Made by a program: the position numbers and the translations under genes. The notes under the pieces are model-generated. The model searched no databases. It worked only from the letters and a program-made list of their open reading frames with translations, and was not told where the DNA came from. Shown piece by piece: positions 37,263 to 47,029 of a stretch of DNA of 64,000 nt (position 1 is the stretch's first letter; the number at the start of each line of letters is the position of its first letter). This stretch comes from Modestobacter sp. L9-4 (GTDB taxonomy: Bacteria > Actinomycetota > Actinomycetes > Mycobacteriales > Geodermatophilaceae): positions 1,426,001 through 1,490,000 of the forward strand of contig NZ_CP077800.1 of assembly GCF_019112525.1 (NCBI RefSeq), written 5' to 3'.

Positions 37263-39151
37263 GCCTGCACCTCCTCGGAGCCGGGTCGGCCGACCTGGCC
37301 AGGTAGCAGTTCGGCCAGGACGGTGGTCAGCACGGCCAGGGCGTCGCAGCCGGTGTGCAGGTGGCCGTCGACGCCCTCGACCTCGGTGGTGCCGGCGAGC
37401 CAAACCTGGGTGGCGCCGGCGGCCCGCAGCTCGGCGGCCAGGTCGGCGGCGGAGGCCGCGTAGTCGCGGTCGGTGCCGCAGATGCAGGCCACCGTCGCAC
37501 CCGCCAGCCCGCTCGCGCCGTCACCGGTGGGGGTCGCCAGGCCGCCGGCGGCGAACAGGTTGGCCGCGAAGCCGGCCCGGGCGGTGTGCCGGGCGGCCGG
37601 GCCGATCGTCGCCAGGTACACGGCCGGGCGGGGCTCGACCGCCTCGACCCGGTCGCGCAGCTCCTCGAACGCCGCGGCCGCGCGCACCCGGGGCAGCCCG
37701 CCGGACGGCGGCACGGCGGCGGGACGGCGCACCGGCAGCACCTCGGCCGGGTCGGGGAACTCGCTCACGCCGGTGATCGGGTCGGTGCGGTGCGCGACCC
37801 GGTCGGCCCGCTGCGCCCAGACGGCGGCGACCCGCTCGGCCACCAGGCCGTCGGCCAGCGCCGCGGCCAGCCCGCCGGCCCGCTCGATCTCGGTGAACCA
37901 CGCCCACGCCGCCTCGGCCAGCGCGGCGGTCAGCGACTCGACGTACCAGGAGCCGCCTGCGGGGTCGAGCACGCGGGCCAGCGCCCCCTCCTCGACCAGC
38001 AGGCTCTGCGTGTTGCGGGCGATCCGGCGGGCGAAGGCGTCGGGCAGGCCGAGGGCGGCGTCGAAGGGCTGCACGGTGACGACGTCGGCACCGCCCACGC
38101 CCGCGGCGAAGCAGGCGACCGTCGTGCGCAGCATGTTCACCCACGGGTCGTGCCGGGTGACCATCACGTCGGAGGTGACCGCGTGCTGGCGCTGGACGCG
38201 GGCATCGGGCGAGGCCCCGCTGGCCTCACCGACCCGGTCCCAGACCCGGCGGGCGGCGCGCAGCGCGGCGATGGTCGTGAACTGGTCGGCACCGGCCGAC
38301 AGCCGGAACTCCAGCTGGCCGAACGCCTCGTCGACGTCCAGCCCGCCCTCGGTGAGCGCCCGCAGGTAGGCCACCCCGGCGGCGGTAGCGCAGCCCAGCT
38401 CCTCCACCACCGACCCGCCCGCGCCGGCGAACACCGTGCCGTCGACGACGACCGTCCGCAGGCCCGGGTGCGTCTGCGCCCGCCGGGCCAGGGGGGCGAG
38501 CACGGTGAGGTCCTGCGGCTGCCCGGTCGCGGCCTGCACACCCAGCGGGTCCAGGCCCAGGGAGCCACCCGCCGCCAGGTCGGTGCGGCCCTCGACCAGG
38601 TCCAGGAACGCCTCCGCCGCGGCGACGCCGCCCTGCACCGCCACCGGCGCCAGGTCCAGGAGGACGCCGTCGAGCACCCGGCCCAGCGCCTCCACCGGCA
38701 CCGCACCCGCGCCCAGCACCAGCCACAGCGAGGAGACGCCGTTCTCCAGGTCGGCGAGCACGGCCTCGGTGGTGCGGACGACGTCGGGGTCGGCGTGCCG
38801 CTGGCGCACGTCCCAGCGGGCGGGCACGCCGGGGTCGCCGCTGCCCGCGCGGGAGCCGCGGACGAAGGGCGGCCGGCCCGGCAGGCCGGCCAGCGCGGGC
38901 AGCTCGCCGGCGTCCTCGGCGGTGTACAGCGGCCCGACGGTCACCCCGGTCGCGACCGGGTGGCGCAGCGCGTCCTCGACGGCCTCGGGGGCGACGTCCC
39001 GGCCCGACCTCCGCAGCACCCCGGCCACCAGGTCACGCCACTGCGCGCGGGTGGCGGGCGGGAAGTCACCGGCCAGCACGAGGTCCTCGGGCAGAGCCGG
39101 CGGCGCCGGCACGTCCGCGGTCGCGGGTGCCGGCCGGTCGGGGGTGCTCAT
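37259..39151 (-). CDS. mutA: Methylmalonyl-CoA mutase small subunit
   Basis: ATG at 39151 ([15 protein letters not shown]) starts 38 bp after the stop of the M20 gene. 630 residues. It has the degenerate mutase barrel ([39 protein letters not shown]) and a C-terminal Rossmann-like domain without the DxHxxG B12 motif ([13 protein letters not shown]), as expected for the non-catalytic subunit of the heterodimer. First gene of the coupled mutA-mutB-meaB operon. Confidence 0.95.
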   Translation of the reverse strand: MSTPDRPAPATADVPAPPALPEDLVLAGDFPPATRAQWRDLVAGVLRRSGRDVAPEAVEDALRHPVATGVTVGPLYTAEDAGELPALAGLPGRPPFVRGSRAGSGDPGVPARWDVRQRHADPDVVRTTEAVLADLENGVSSLWLVLGAGAVPVEALGRVLDGVLLDLAPVAVQGGVAAAEAFLDLVEGRTDLAAGGSLGLDPLGVQAATGQPQDLTVLAPLARRAQTHPGLRTVVVDGTVFAGAGGSVVEELGCATAAGVAYLRALTEGGLDVDEAFGQLEFRLSAGADQFTTIAALRAARRVWDRVGEASGASPDARVQRQHAVTSDVMVTRHDPWVNMLRTTVACFAAGVGGADVVTVQPFDAALGLPDAFARRIARNTQSLLVEEGALARVLDPAGGSWYVESLTAALAEAAWAWFTEIERAGGLAAALADGLVAERVAAVWAQRADRVAHRTDPITGVSEFPDPAEVLPVRRPAAVPPSGGLPRVRAAAAFEELRDRVEAVEPRPAVYLATIGPAARHTARAGFAANLFAAGGLATPTGDGASGLAGATVACICGTDRDYAASAADLAAELRAAGATQVWLAGTTEVEGVDGHLHTGCDALAVLTTVLAELLPGQVGRPGSEEVQA

Positions 39152-39189
39152 CGAGTGGGTGCCGCCTCTCCGGTCGCGAGGGGCAGACG

Positions 39190-40452
39190 CTACCGGGGGT
39201 CGAGAGTGGCCGGGGCGGCGTCGGCGGACAGCGCGTGCAGCGCGGCGCGGGCCATCAGCCGCACCCCCACCCCGATCGCCCGCTCGTCGACGTCGAAGGT
39301 GCCCCGGTGCAGGTCCAGCGGCTGGCCGCCGCCGTGGGTGCCCAGCCGGGCCAGCGCGATGGGCAGCACCTCGGCGAACCAGCCGAAGTCCTCCCCGCCC
39401 ATGCTCTGCGGCGACAGGGCCACGCCCTCGCTGCCGACGGTCTCCAGTGCCGCCGACCGCAGCAGCGCGACGCTGCGCGGGTCGTTGACCACCGGCGGCA
39501 CCCCGCGGACGTAGTCGATCTGCACACCGGCGCCCGAGGCCTCGGCCACCTCGGTGACCAGCCGGCGCACCAGCTCCTCGGCCTGGCCCCACACCGAGCG
39601 GTCCAGCACCCGCAGCGTGCCGCGCAGCTGGCCGGTCTCGGGGATGGTGTTGGCCGCGACGCCGGCGCTGGCCGCACCCCAGACCATCGACAGGGCCGAG
39701 CGCGGGTCGACCAGCCGGGACAGCAGCCCGGGCACCTCGGTGACGACCCGGCCCATGGCGTGCACCAGGTCGACGGTCAGCTGCGGGCGCGCGGTGTGCC
39801 CGCCGGGTCCGGTGAGCGTCACCTCCACCCGGTCGCAGGCGGCGGTGATCGCGCCGGTGCGCAGGCCCACCTTCCCGACGTCCAGCGAGGGGTCGCAGTG
39901 CAGCGCGAAGGCCCGGGTCGCCCCGGCCAGCACGCCCTCCTCGACGACCTGCAGCCCACCGCCGGGCACCTGCTCCTCGGCCGGCTGGAACACGCAGCGC
40001 ACCGTGCCGGGCAGGTCGTCCAGCGAGGCCAGCGCCAGCGCGACGCCGAGCAGCACGGTGGTGTGCACGTCGTGGCCGCAGGCGTGGGCCAGCCCGTGCC
40101 GGGTGGAGGCGTACGCGACGTCCTTGAGGTCGGTGAGCGGGAGTGCGTCGATGTCGGCGCGCAGCACCACCACCGGACCCGCGTCCGGGTCGCCGCCCAC
40201 GTCGCAGACCAGTCCCGTGCCGCCCTTGAGCCGGCGCGGCTGCAGCCCGGCCCGGGTCAGCCGCGACTCGAGGAACGCGGTGGTCTCGTGCTCGACGAAG
40301 CCCAGCTCGGGGTGGGCGTGCAGGTGCCGCCGCACGGCGACCAGCTCGGTCTGGTGCACCCGCGACCAGCCGTCGACCGCCGCGCCCCGGCCGTCCTCGC
40401 CCGGACGTCCCGCGCCGTCGACCCCCGCCGTGCGCACGTCGTCCCCGCTCAC
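39190..40452 (-). CDS. M20-family amidohydrolase (AmiA/HipO-like)
   Basis: 420 residues. Metal ligands are visible: HLHAHPELGF at the N-terminus, VLRADIDALP, HACGHDVHTT, the catalytic FQPAEEQVPGGG and the C-terminal MGGEDFGWFAEV. The family hydrolyses N-acyl or N-aminoacyl amides, often after import. GTG at 40452 overlaps the stop of the GCS2 ligase gene, so ligase and hydrolase are made together. The TAG stop is part of a TAGCGT hexamer that could be a promoter for mutA. The homologous place in mycobacteria holds amiA1 (from memory). Confidence 0.9.
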   Translation of the reverse strand: MSGDDVRTAGVDGAGRPGEDGRGAAVDGWSRVHQTELVAVRRHLHAHPELGFVEHETTAFLESRLTRAGLQPRRLKGGTGLVCDVGGDPDAGPVVVLRADIDALPLTDLKDVAYASTRHGLAHACGHDVHTTVLLGVALALASLDDLPGTVRCVFQPAEEQVPGGGLQVVEEGVLAGATRAFALHCDPSLDVGKVGLRTGAITAACDRVEVTLTGPGGHTARPQLTVDLVHAMGRVVTEVPGLLSRLVDPRSALSMVWGAASAGVAANTIPETGQLRGTLRVLDRSVWGQAEELVRRLVTEVAEASGAGVQIDYVRGVPPVVNDPRSVALLRSAALETVGSEGVALSPQSMGGEDFGWFAEVLPIALARLGTHGGGQPLDLHRGTFDVDERAIGVGVRLMARAALHALSADAAPATLDPR

Positions 40453-41597
40453 TCCTGCGTCGCCGACGGGAGGCCGTCCCGCATCTCGGCCAGCAGGCTG
40501 TCCACGACCGGCTCGAGGGCGCCCCCGGAGGCGGCGGCGACGGCGCGCTGCCGCGCCGCGGACCCACCGGTGGCGACCAGCCGGCGCACGTCGAGCAGCT
40601 CGGCCTCGCAGCCCAGCTCCCGGGCGACCGGCAGCAGCTCCTCGACCAGCTCGTCCAGCGCCTCACGGACGGGGCGCACGGTGCCGGCGTCGTCGACGAC
40701 GATCGAGGCGTCGAGGCCGAACCGGGCCGCGCGCCACTTGTTCTCCCGGGCGACCCAGCCGGCCGGCACGGGGAGGGTCTCGCCGCGGTCGAGCCGCTGG
40801 TCGAAGCTCTCCACGAGGCACTGGGCGAGCGCGGCGACCGCGCCGATCTCGTCGAGGTTGGTCAGGCCGTCGCAGATGCGCAGCTCGACGGTGCCGAAGT
40901 CCGGGTGCGGGCGGATGTCCCACCACACCTCGCGGACGCTCTCCACCGAACCGCTGGCGATCAGCGTGGCCATGTACTGCTCGAACTCCGCCCAGTCGGA
41001 CAGCTGGTGGGGCAGCCCGGCGGTCGGCATGCCCTCGAACACCAGCGCGCGTGCCGACGCCAGACCGGTGTCGATGCCGTCCCAGTAGGGCGAGGACGCC
41101 GACAGCGAGAGGAAGTGCGGCACGTAGCCGGTGAGCGCGTTGACGATCGGGACGACCTTCTCCGCCGACCGGACGCCGACGTGCACGTGCACCCCGAAGA
41201 TCTGCATCCGCCGGACGACCCACTGCATCCGCTCGACCAGCTGCGCGTAGCGCTCCTTGGGCGAGATCTGCTGGCTCTCCCACGGGGTGAACGGGTGGCT
41301 GCCGGCGCACATCACGCCCAGGCCGCGGGCGTCGGCGGCGGCGACCACCTCGGCCAGCGTGCCGGCCAGGTCGGCCTTCGCCTCGGCCACCGTGCCGCAG
41401 ATGCCGGTGATGATCTCCACGGTCGACTGCAGCAGCTCGTACTTGGCCTTGGGGTGCTCCTCGAGGCCGGCGGGCGTGAGGTCGGCGAGGACCCCGACGG
41501 CCCCGGCGGTCAGCTGCCGGGTCTCCCGGTCGATCAGCTGGAGCTCCCACTCGACCCCCAGGCTCGAGCGCTCGGACGAGTGGAAGGGGATCTGCAC
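40449..41597 (-). CDS. GCS2/YbdK-type carboxylate-amine ligase (glutamate--cysteine ligase-like)
   Basis: 382 residues. SSLGVEWELQLIDRETRQL and LQSTVEIITGICGTVAEAK are the Glu-rich metal/ATP site of the GCS2 family; GVHVHVGV and DIRPHPDFGTVELRICD complete it. Such enzymes join glutamate to cysteine or other amines at low rate; the physiological product is unknown. In mycothiol users it may make gamma-glutamylcysteine for ergothioneine or another gamma-glutamyl amide. GTG at 41597 has TAGACT 7 bp upstream (leaderless). It is coupled to the amidohydrolase. Confidence 0.88.
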   Translation of the reverse strand: MQIPFHSSERSSLGVEWELQLIDRETRQLTAGAVGVLADLTPAGLEEHPKAKYELLQSTVEIITGICGTVAEAKADLAGTLAEVVAAADARGLGVMCAGSHPFTPWESQQISPKERYAQLVERMQWVVRRMQIFGVHVHVGVRSAEKVVPIVNALTGYVPHFLSLSASSPYWDGIDTGLASARALVFEGMPTAGLPHQLSDWAEFEQYMATLIASGSVESVREVWWDIRPHPDFGTVELRICDGLTNLDEIGAVAALAQCLVESFDQRLDRGETLPVPAGWVARENKWRAARFGLDASIVVDDAGTVRPVREALDELVEELLPVARELGCEAELLDVRRLVATGGSAARQRAVAAASGGALEPVVDSLLAEMRDGLPSATQE

Positions 41598-41604
41598 GGT
41601 GCGG

Positions 41605-41610
41605 AGTCTA
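41605..41610 (-). promoter_or_regulatory. Putative -10 (TAGACT), GCS2 gene, leaderless
   Basis: TAGACT on the minus strand, 7 bp before the GTG at 41597; back to back with the PNP promoter. Confidence 0.5.
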
Positions 41611-41681
41611 GGCAGCCCGGCCGCCGGTCACCGGTCGAGCGGCGACCGGCCCGGACCCGACCGGCCCGCCGCGAGCTGCGT

Positions 41682-41687
41682 TAGCGT
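41682..41687 (+). promoter_or_regulatory. Putative -10 (TAGCGT), PNP operon, leaderless
   Basis: TAGCGT followed by about 6 bp and the GTG of the PNP gene. Confidence 0.5.
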
Positions 41688-41693
41688 CGCGGC

Positions 41694-42509
41694 GTGAGCA
41701 CGCCGAAGACCGATCCCGCCGATCCCGCCGTCCTGGCCGCCCGCGCCGCCGAGGACCTCACCACCGCCCTCGGTGGCCAGCACGACGTCGCCGTGGTGAT
41801 GGGCTCGGGCTGGGCGCCCGCCGCCGACGCCTTCGGCGAGACGCTGGCCAGCGTGGAGATCGGGCAGCTGCCCGGCTTCTCGGCCCCCACCGTGAGCGGT
41901 CACGGCGGTGAGGTGCGCTCGGTCTCCGTCGCCGGCCGCCGGGTGCTGCTGTTCCTGGGCCGCACCCACCTGTACGAGGGCCGCGGCGTGCAGCCGGTCG
42001 TGCACGGCATCCGCACCGCGGCCGCCGCCGGGGTCCGCACCGTCCTGCTGACCAACGCCGCCGGCGGGCTGTCGCCGGACCACCGCGTCGGCCAGGCGGT
42101 GCTCATCAGCGACCACCTGAACCTCACCGCGACCTCGCCGCTGGTGGGCGCCACCTTCGTCGACCTCACCGACCTGTACTCGGCGCGACTGCGGGCCCTG
42201 GCGCAGGAGATCGACCCGAGCCTGGTCGAGGGCGTCTACGCCGCCCTCCCGGGTCCGCACTTCGAGACCCCGGCCGAGATCCGGATGCTGCGCACCATGG
42301 GCGCGGACCTGGTCGGCATGTCCACCGCGCTCGAGGCGATCGCGGCCCGCGCCGCGGGCGTCGAGGTGCTCGGCCTGTCGATGGTCACCAACGCCGCCGC
42401 CGGCATGACCGGTCAGGCGCTGGACCACGTCGAGGTGCTCGACGCCGGGCGCGCCGCCGCGGGCCGGCTCGGGGAGTTCCTGGTGCAGCTGATCAGCCGG
42501 CTGCCGTGA
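41694..42509 (+). CDS. deoD: Purine-nucleoside phosphorylase (trimeric type)
   Basis: 271 residues. [15 protein letters not shown] (phosphate loop), [56 protein letters not shown] and the late VTNAAAGM are the trimeric PNP signatures. It splits purine (deoxy)ribonucleosides with phosphate into base and pentose-1-phosphate. It starts a three-gene coupled operon with an epimerase-like gene and a PGM2-type mutase, whose substrate could be the pentose phosphate released here. Confidence 0.95.
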   Translation: MSTPKTDPADPAVLAARAAEDLTTALGGQHDVAVVMGSGWAPAADAFGETLASVEIGQLPGFSAPTVSGHGGEVRSVSVAGRRVLLFLGRTHLYEGRGVQPVVHGIRTAAAAGVRTVLLTNAAGGLSPDHRVGQAVLISDHLNLTATSPLVGATFVDLTDLYSARLRALAQEIDPSLVEGVYAALPGPHFETPAEIRMLRTMGADLVGMSTALEAIAARAAGVEVLGLSMVTNAAAGMTGQALDHVEVLDAGRAAAGRLGEFLVQLISRLP

Positions 42510-43345
42510 CCGGCACCGTCCTGGTCACCGGCGCCGCCGGGCGGATCGGCAGCTGGCTGCGCGGCGGGCTCCCGGAGCTGGGCTGGTCGGTCCGTGGCCT
42601 GGACGTCGTCGACGTCCCCGACCCCCGGCCGGGCGAGGAGCACCGGGTCGCCGACGCCACCGACCCCGACGCGGTGCTGTCCGCCGCCACCGGCGCCACC
42701 GCGCTGGTGCACCTGGCCGGCATCGCGACCGAGTCCACCTGGGCCGCGATCGAGCACAGCCAGGTCGAGAGCACGCACGTCGCGCTCGAGGCCGCCCGCC
42801 GGGCCGGGGTGCAGCGGGTCGTGCTGGCCAGCAGCAACCACGCCACCGGCTGGACCCCGCGCCCGGCGGTGGGGCTGCTCACCGAGGCCGCCTCCCCGCC
42901 GCGGCCGGACACCTACTACGGCGTGGCGAAGGTGACCATGGAGGCGCTCGGCTCGCTGTACGCCGACCGCTACGGCCTCGACGTCGTCTGCCTGCGGATC
43001 GGCAGCGCCCTGCCCGAGCCGCTCGCGGTGCGCCACCTGGCCACCTGGCTCTCCCCCGGGGACACCGTGCGGCTGGTGCAGGCGGCGCTGACCGCACCCT
43101 CGCCGGGCTACCGCGTCGTCTGGGGCGTCTCGGCCAACACCCGCGGCTGGTGGGACCTCACCGCGGCCCGCGCGCTCGGGTACTCCCCTGCCGACGACGC
43201 CGAGCGCTACGCCGCGGCGCTGGTCGCCGCGCACGGCGAGGCCGACCTCGCCGACCCGGTGCACGCCCGGGTGGGCGGGGAGTACACGCTGCCGGACATG
43301 GACGTCGACGTCGTCGCGGCGCAGGCCGCTGGAGGCCGGGCATGA
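42506..43345 (+). CDS. NAD-dependent epimerase/dehydratase, uronate dehydrogenase-like
   Basis: GTG at 42506 overlaps the PNP stop. 279 residues, extended [21 protein letters not shown] (NAD loop), LVHLAGIAT, catalytic [12 protein letters not shown] (YxxxK) and [13 protein letters not shown] near the C-terminus, a feature of uronate/sugar-acid dehydrogenase-like members. Substrate unknown. It sits between PNP and the sugar-phosphate mutase with overlaps on both sides, so a role in sugar handling from nucleosides is suggested by context only. Confidence 0.85.
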   Translation: MTGTVLVTGAAGRIGSWLRGGLPELGWSVRGLDVVDVPDPRPGEEHRVADATDPDAVLSAATGATALVHLAGIATESTWAAIEHSQVESTHVALEAARRAGVQRVVLASSNHATGWTPRPAVGLLTEAASPPRPDTYYGVAKVTMEALGSLYADRYGLDVVCLRIGSALPEPLAVRHLATWLSPGDTVRLVQAALTAPSPGYRVVWGVSANTRGWWDLTAARALGYSPADDAERYAAALVAAHGEADLADPVHARVGGEYTLPDMDVDVVAAQAAGGRA

Positions 43346-44982
43346 CCCTGCTGGACACCGCACGCGCCTGGGCCGCCGACGACCCGCACGCCGGCGACCG
43401 GGCCGAGGTCGAGGCGCTGGTCGCTGCCGCTGACCTGGACCCCGGCGCCGCGGCCGAGCTCGCCCGCCGCTTCACCGGCCCGCTGACCTTCGGCACCGCC
43501 GGGCTGCGCGGCCCGCTGCGCGCCGGACCCGCGGGGATGAACGCCGCCGTGGTCACCCGCGCCGCATCCGGGCTGGGCTCCTGGCTGGCCGCGGCGGGCC
43601 ACACCGGCGCCGGGGTGGTCATCGGGTACGACGCCCGGCACCGCTCCGCCGAGTTCGCGCACACGTCCGCCGCGGTGCTCAGCGCCGCCGGGTTCGCCGT
43701 GCAGGTGCTGCCCCGCCCGCTGCCCACGCCGGTGCTCTCCTTCGCCGTCCGGCACCTGGGCGCGGTGGCCGGGGTGATGGTGACCGCCAGCCACAACCCG
43801 CCGCAGGACAACGGTTACAAGGTCTACCTCGGCGACGGCGCGCAGCTCGTGCCGCCGGCCGACCGGCAGGTCGAGGCGGCCATCGCCGCGGTCGGCCCGG
43901 CCCGCGAGGTGCCGCTGTCCGACGACTGGCGCACCCTCGGCGACGACGTCGAGACCGACTACGTGGCCGGGGTCGTCGACGCGCTGCAGCCGGGCCGCGT
44001 GCCGCTGGCCGCCCGGCAGGGGCTGCGGGTGGCCTACACCGCGATGCACGGAGTCGGCTCGGCGACCACCCGCCGGGTGTTCGAGGCCGCCGGCTTCGCC
44101 CCGCTGCACGCCGTCGCCCAGCAGGACCGGCCGGACCCGGACTTCCCGACCGTCGCCTTCCCCAACCCGGAGGAGCCCGGCGCGGTCGACCTGCTGGTCG
44201 ACCTGGCGGTGCAGGCCGGGGCGCACGTGGCCATCGCCGAGGACCCCGACGCCGACCGCTGCTCGGTGGTCTGCGACGGCCGGCAGCTCACCGGTGACGA
44301 GGTGGGCGTCCTGCTGGCCGACTGGCTGCTGCGCCGCGGCGTGCAGGGCACCTACGCCCGGTCGCTGGTCAGCGGCTCGCTGCTGGGTGCGCTGGCCCGC
44401 GCGCACGGCGTGCCCGCCGCGGAGACCCCGACCGGCTTCAAGTGGATCATCCGCGCCGGCTCGGCGCAGGCGCCGCTGGTCTTCGGCTACGAGGAGGCGC
44501 TGGGCTACGCGGTGACCCCGTCGGTGGCCCACGACAAGGACGGCGTCTCCGCCGCCCTGGCCGTCGCGCTGCTCGCCGCCGAGCTCGCCGCCGACGGCCG
44601 CACGCTCACCGGCCGGCTCGACGAACTGGCACTGGAGCACGGGCTGCACGCCACCGGCCAGCTGTCGGTGCGGGTCGAGGACCTCACGCTCATCTCCGGC
44701 GCGATGGCCCGGCTGCGGGCCACCCCGCCGGCGCAGCTGCTCGGCCGGGACGTCGAGGTCACCGACCTGGCCGAGGCCGACCCGCCGGTGGACGCCGTCC
44801 GGCTGCGCGGCGAGGGCGTGCGGGTGATCGTGCGCCCCAGCGGCACCGAGCCCAAGCTCAAGGCCTACCTGGAGACCGTCGTCCCGGTGCCGGACGCCGC
44901 CGGGGTGCCGGCCGCGCGCGAGCAGGGTGCGGACCAGCTGGACCGGCTCCGCACCGAGATGTCGGCGGCACTGGGGCTCTAG
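43342..44982 (+). CDS. pmmB: Phospho-sugar mutase, PGM2/phosphopentomutase type
   Basis: ATG at 43342 overlaps the preceding stop (ATGA). 546 residues, four-domain alpha-D-phosphohexomutase. The phosphoserine loop is TASHNPPQDNGYKVY, the metal loop AEDPDADR, the sugar loop GYEEALGYAV followed by HDKDGVSAAL, and the phosphate loop RPSGTEPKLKAY. The GYEEALGY sugar loop groups it with PGM2-like enzymes, several of which prefer pentose phosphates, rather than with GEMSGH-type mannomutases. No deoB-type mutase is in the window. With PNP and DeoA upstream and DeoC downstream, it is the obvious candidate for moving phosphate from C1 to C5. Confidence 0.9.
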   Translation: MTLLDTARAWAADDPHAGDRAEVEALVAAADLDPGAAAELARRFTGPLTFGTAGLRGPLRAGPAGMNAAVVTRAASGLGSWLAAAGHTGAGVVIGYDARHRSAEFAHTSAAVLSAAGFAVQVLPRPLPTPVLSFAVRHLGAVAGVMVTASHNPPQDNGYKVYLGDGAQLVPPADRQVEAAIAAVGPAREVPLSDDWRTLGDDVETDYVAGVVDALQPGRVPLAARQGLRVAYTAMHGVGSATTRRVFEAAGFAPLHAVAQQDRPDPDFPTVAFPNPEEPGAVDLLVDLAVQAGAHVAIAEDPDADRCSVVCDGRQLTGDEVGVLLADWLLRRGVQGTYARSLVSGSLLGALARAHGVPAAETPTGFKWIIRAGSAQAPLVFGYEEALGYAVTPSVAHDKDGVSAALAVALLAAELAADGRTLTGRLDELALEHGLHATGQLSVRVEDLTLISGAMARLRATPPAQLLGRDVEVTDLAEADPPVDAVRLRGEGVRVIVRPSGTEPKLKAYLETVVPVPDAAGVPAAREQGADQLDRLRTEMSAALGL

Positions 44983-44986
44983 CCGG

Positions 44987-45421
44987 TCACTTCCAGGTCG
45001 GCGGCACGTACAGCGGCCCGTCCGGCAGCGGCGCCGGTGGGGCGCCGGGCGGCGGGCCCGGCGGCGGGCCGTACCGGTTGGGCTTCGCGTCCCCGCGCAC
45101 GAAGCCGGTGAGCACGAGCAGCGCGACCTGCCCGAAGAGCGGCACCAGGGCGATGAGCAGCAGCCAGGCCGGGAGCCCGCGGTCGTGCAGCCGGGTGGCG
45201 CTGCCGGAGATGGACGCCGGCAGCGTCAGCAGCCCCACGGTGACCACGATCGCGCCGTAGTCCGACCGGCCGGCCGCCAGCTCCTGCAGGTCGCTGTTGC
45301 CCAGCGCCAGGTCGGCGAAGAGGGCCAGCACGCTCAGCACGGCCAGCGGCACGGCGTACTGCAGCCACCAGGTGCGCCGGTCGATCCGGCCGCGGCGGAC
45401 GTACCACTCCCAGACGGTCAC
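44987..45421 (-). CDS. DUF805-family membrane protein
   Basis: 144 residues from a GTG at 45421 that overlaps the stop of the oxidoreductase gene. VWEWYVRRGRIDRRTWWLQY is the DUF805 start (cf. YhaH/YhaI), with about four membrane helices and TRLHDRGLPAWLLLIALVP, the conserved LHDRG motif. The C-terminus is a Pro/Gly-rich tail. Function unknown. Its 3' end is only 4 bp from that of the convergent mutase gene. Confidence 0.85.
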   Translation of the reverse strand: MTVWEWYVRRGRIDRRTWWLQYAVPLAVLSVLALFADLALGNSDLQELAAGRSDYGAIVVTVGLLTLPASISGSATRLHDRGLPAWLLLIALVPLFGQVALLVLTGFVRGDAKPNRYGPPPGPPPGAPPAPLPDGPLYVPPTWK

Positions 45422-46335
45422 GCCGTCACGGTCTCCCGGCAGCCGCTGGCCAGCGAGCGCTGGGCGGCCTCGAGCACCCGGACGACGTCCCGGCCGAAGG
45501 CCGCGTCGCAGGGGTGCGCTCCCCCGGTCAGGGCCGCAGCCTGCAGCTCGTCGACGGCGACCCGGTGGGCCTCGGTGGCGGTGTCGGACTCCGGCAGCAG
45601 CACCAGCCGGCCGGCGTCGCCGTGCACCCAGGACTCGATGCCGGCCGAGAGCGGGGCGGCGGTGGAGCTCACGCTGACGGTGCTCGTGCGGCCCTCGGCG
45701 TGGGTGAGCACCAGGTGCACCAGGTCGCCCAGCCCGGCACCGGCCTGCACCGCGGTGACCGGGCCGAGGGTGGGCACCAGCAGCGACAGCGCGTGCGGGC
45801 CGACGTCCCAGAGGGCGCCGTGCTCGTGCCGCCACGGTGACGCGTCGAAGGGGGTGCCGGCCAGCGAGCCCAGCCAGGTGACCGAGCCGCCGGTCAGCGT
45901 GGTCCGGCCGGCCTGCTCCAGCCAGGTGGAGGTCGCTGTCCGGAAGCGGTTGGTGAAGAACACGACCGAGGCGACCCCGGCCGCCTCGACGGCGTCGACG
46001 ACCCGGTCGGCGGCGGCGACCGACAGTGCGACCGGCTTCTCCAGCAGCAGGTGCTTGCCGGCCGCGGCGGCGCGCTCGGCGAGCGGGGCCTGCACGTCCG
46101 GGGGCAGCGAGATGCTCACCGCGTCGACGTCGGCCAGCAGCGCGTCCAGGTCGTCGGTGCCGGGGACGTCGAACTCCGCGCCGGCCTCCTGCGCCTTGGC
46201 CGGGTCCCGGCCCCAGATGCCCACGAGCTCCGCGCCCGGGTGCCCGGCCAGCGAGGCGGCGTGCACGGTGCGGGCCCAGAACCCGGTGCCCAGGACGGCG
46301 AAGCGCACCTCAGACCGCGCCGAACTGGCGGTCAC
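45418..46335 (-). CDS. Gfo/Idh/MocA-family oxidoreductase
   Basis: About 305 residues from a GTG at 46335, which would overlap upp by 26 nt; an alternative GTG at 46308 begins right after the upp stop ([15 protein letters not shown]) and is also plausible. The Rossmann fold is evident from [14 protein letters not shown] and [14 protein letters not shown], then [10 protein letters not shown] (EKP motif). These enzymes oxidise or reduce sugars and cyclitols with NAD(P); the substrate cannot be told. The C-terminal half is shorter than in most family members. Confidence 0.85.
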   Translation of the reverse strand: MTASSARSEVRFAVLGTGFWARTVHAASLAGHPGAELVGIWGRDPAKAQEAGAEFDVPGTDDLDALLADVDAVSISLPPDVQAPLAERAAAAGKHLLLEKPVALSVAAADRVVDAVEAAGVASVVFFTNRFRTATSTWLEQAGRTTLTGGSVTWLGSLAGTPFDASPWRHEHGALWDVGPHALSLLVPTLGPVTAVQAGAGLGDLVHLVLTHAEGRTSTVSVSSTAAPLSAGIESWVHGDAGRLVLLPESDTATEAHRVAVDELQAAALTGGAHPCDAAFGRDVVRVLEAAQRSLASGCRETVTA

Positions 46336-46933
46336 CGGCGTCGCCGAGGCCCGGGACGATGTAGGCGTGCTCGTTGAGCCGCTCGTCGACGCTGGCGGTG
46401 AAGACGCGCAGCGGCAGGCCGGACTCCTCCAGCCGCTGCAGGCCCTCGGGGGCGGCGAGGGCGCACAGCACGGTGATGTCGGTGGCGCCGCGGTCGGTGA
46501 GCAGGGTGCAGCAGTTCACCAGCGAGCCGCCGGTGGCCAGCATCGGGTCCAGGACGAAGACGTGCCGGTCGACCAGCGTCGCCGGCAGCGAGGCCATGTA
46601 GGGCTCGGGCTCGAAGGTGACCTCGTTGCGGGCCAGGCCGACGAAGCCCATCTGCGACTCCGGCAGCATGCTGTGGGCGGTCTCGGCCATGCCCAGGCCC
46701 GCGCGCAGCACCGGGACGATCAGCGGCGGGCTGGCCAGCCGGTAGCCGGTGGTCGCGGTGACCGGGGTGGTGATCCGGTCCTCGGCCACCTCCAGGTCGC
46801 GGGTGGCCTCGTAGACGAGGTACGTCGTCAGGTCCCGCAGCGCGGCGCGGAAGGTGGCGTTGTCGCTGCGCTCGTCGCGCATCCTCGACAGACGGGCACG
46901 GGCGAGCGGGTGGTCGACGACGGTCAGCTGCAC
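46310..46933 (-). CDS. upp: Uracil phosphoribosyltransferase
   Basis: About 207 residues. [38 protein letters not shown], and the PRPP site [16 protein letters not shown] are diagnostic. It makes UMP from uracil and PRPP. Two GTG codons compete: 46939 directly abuts a TACCGT hexamer, whereas 46933 lies 6 bp after it, the spacing seen at other leaderless genes in this window. I chose 46933; the longer form adds only two residues. Confidence 0.95.
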   Translation of the reverse strand: MQLTVVDHPLARARLSRMRDERSDNATFRAALRDLTTYLVYEATRDLEVAEDRITTPVTATTGYRLASPPLIVPVLRAGLGMAETAHSMLPESQMGFVGLARNEVTFEPEPYMASLPATLVDRHVFVLDPMLATGGSLVNCCTLLTDRGATDITVLCALAAPEGLQRLEESGLPLRVFTASVDERLNEHAYIVPGLGDAGDRQFGAV

Positions 46934-46939
46934 GCGCAC

Positions 46940-46945
46940 ACGGTA
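46940..46945 (-). promoter_or_regulatory. Putative -10 (TACCGT), upp, leaderless
   Basis: TACCGT on the minus strand, 6 bp before the GTG at 46933. Confidence 0.45.
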
Positions 46946-46972
46946 ACGGCCGTGGCGACCCCTTCTCCCGGC

Positions 46973-47021
46973 CCCGCTGCAGGGGCCCGCGCCGCGCGGG
47001 GCGTGGCGTGGGGGCAGCGGG
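46973..47021 (-). terminator. Nested hairpin after the antiporter gene
   Basis: Outer arms of 8 bp (46973-46980 and 47014-47021) enclose a second GC-rich hairpin. It lies just past the cation antiporter stop and before the upp promoter. Confidence 0.4.
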
Positions 47022-47029
47022 CTCCTCCC

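Noticed and set aside
35052-37463. A long + strand frame opposite mutB
   Set aside because: Antisense shadow of the methylmalonyl-CoA mutase gene; no recognisable motif.
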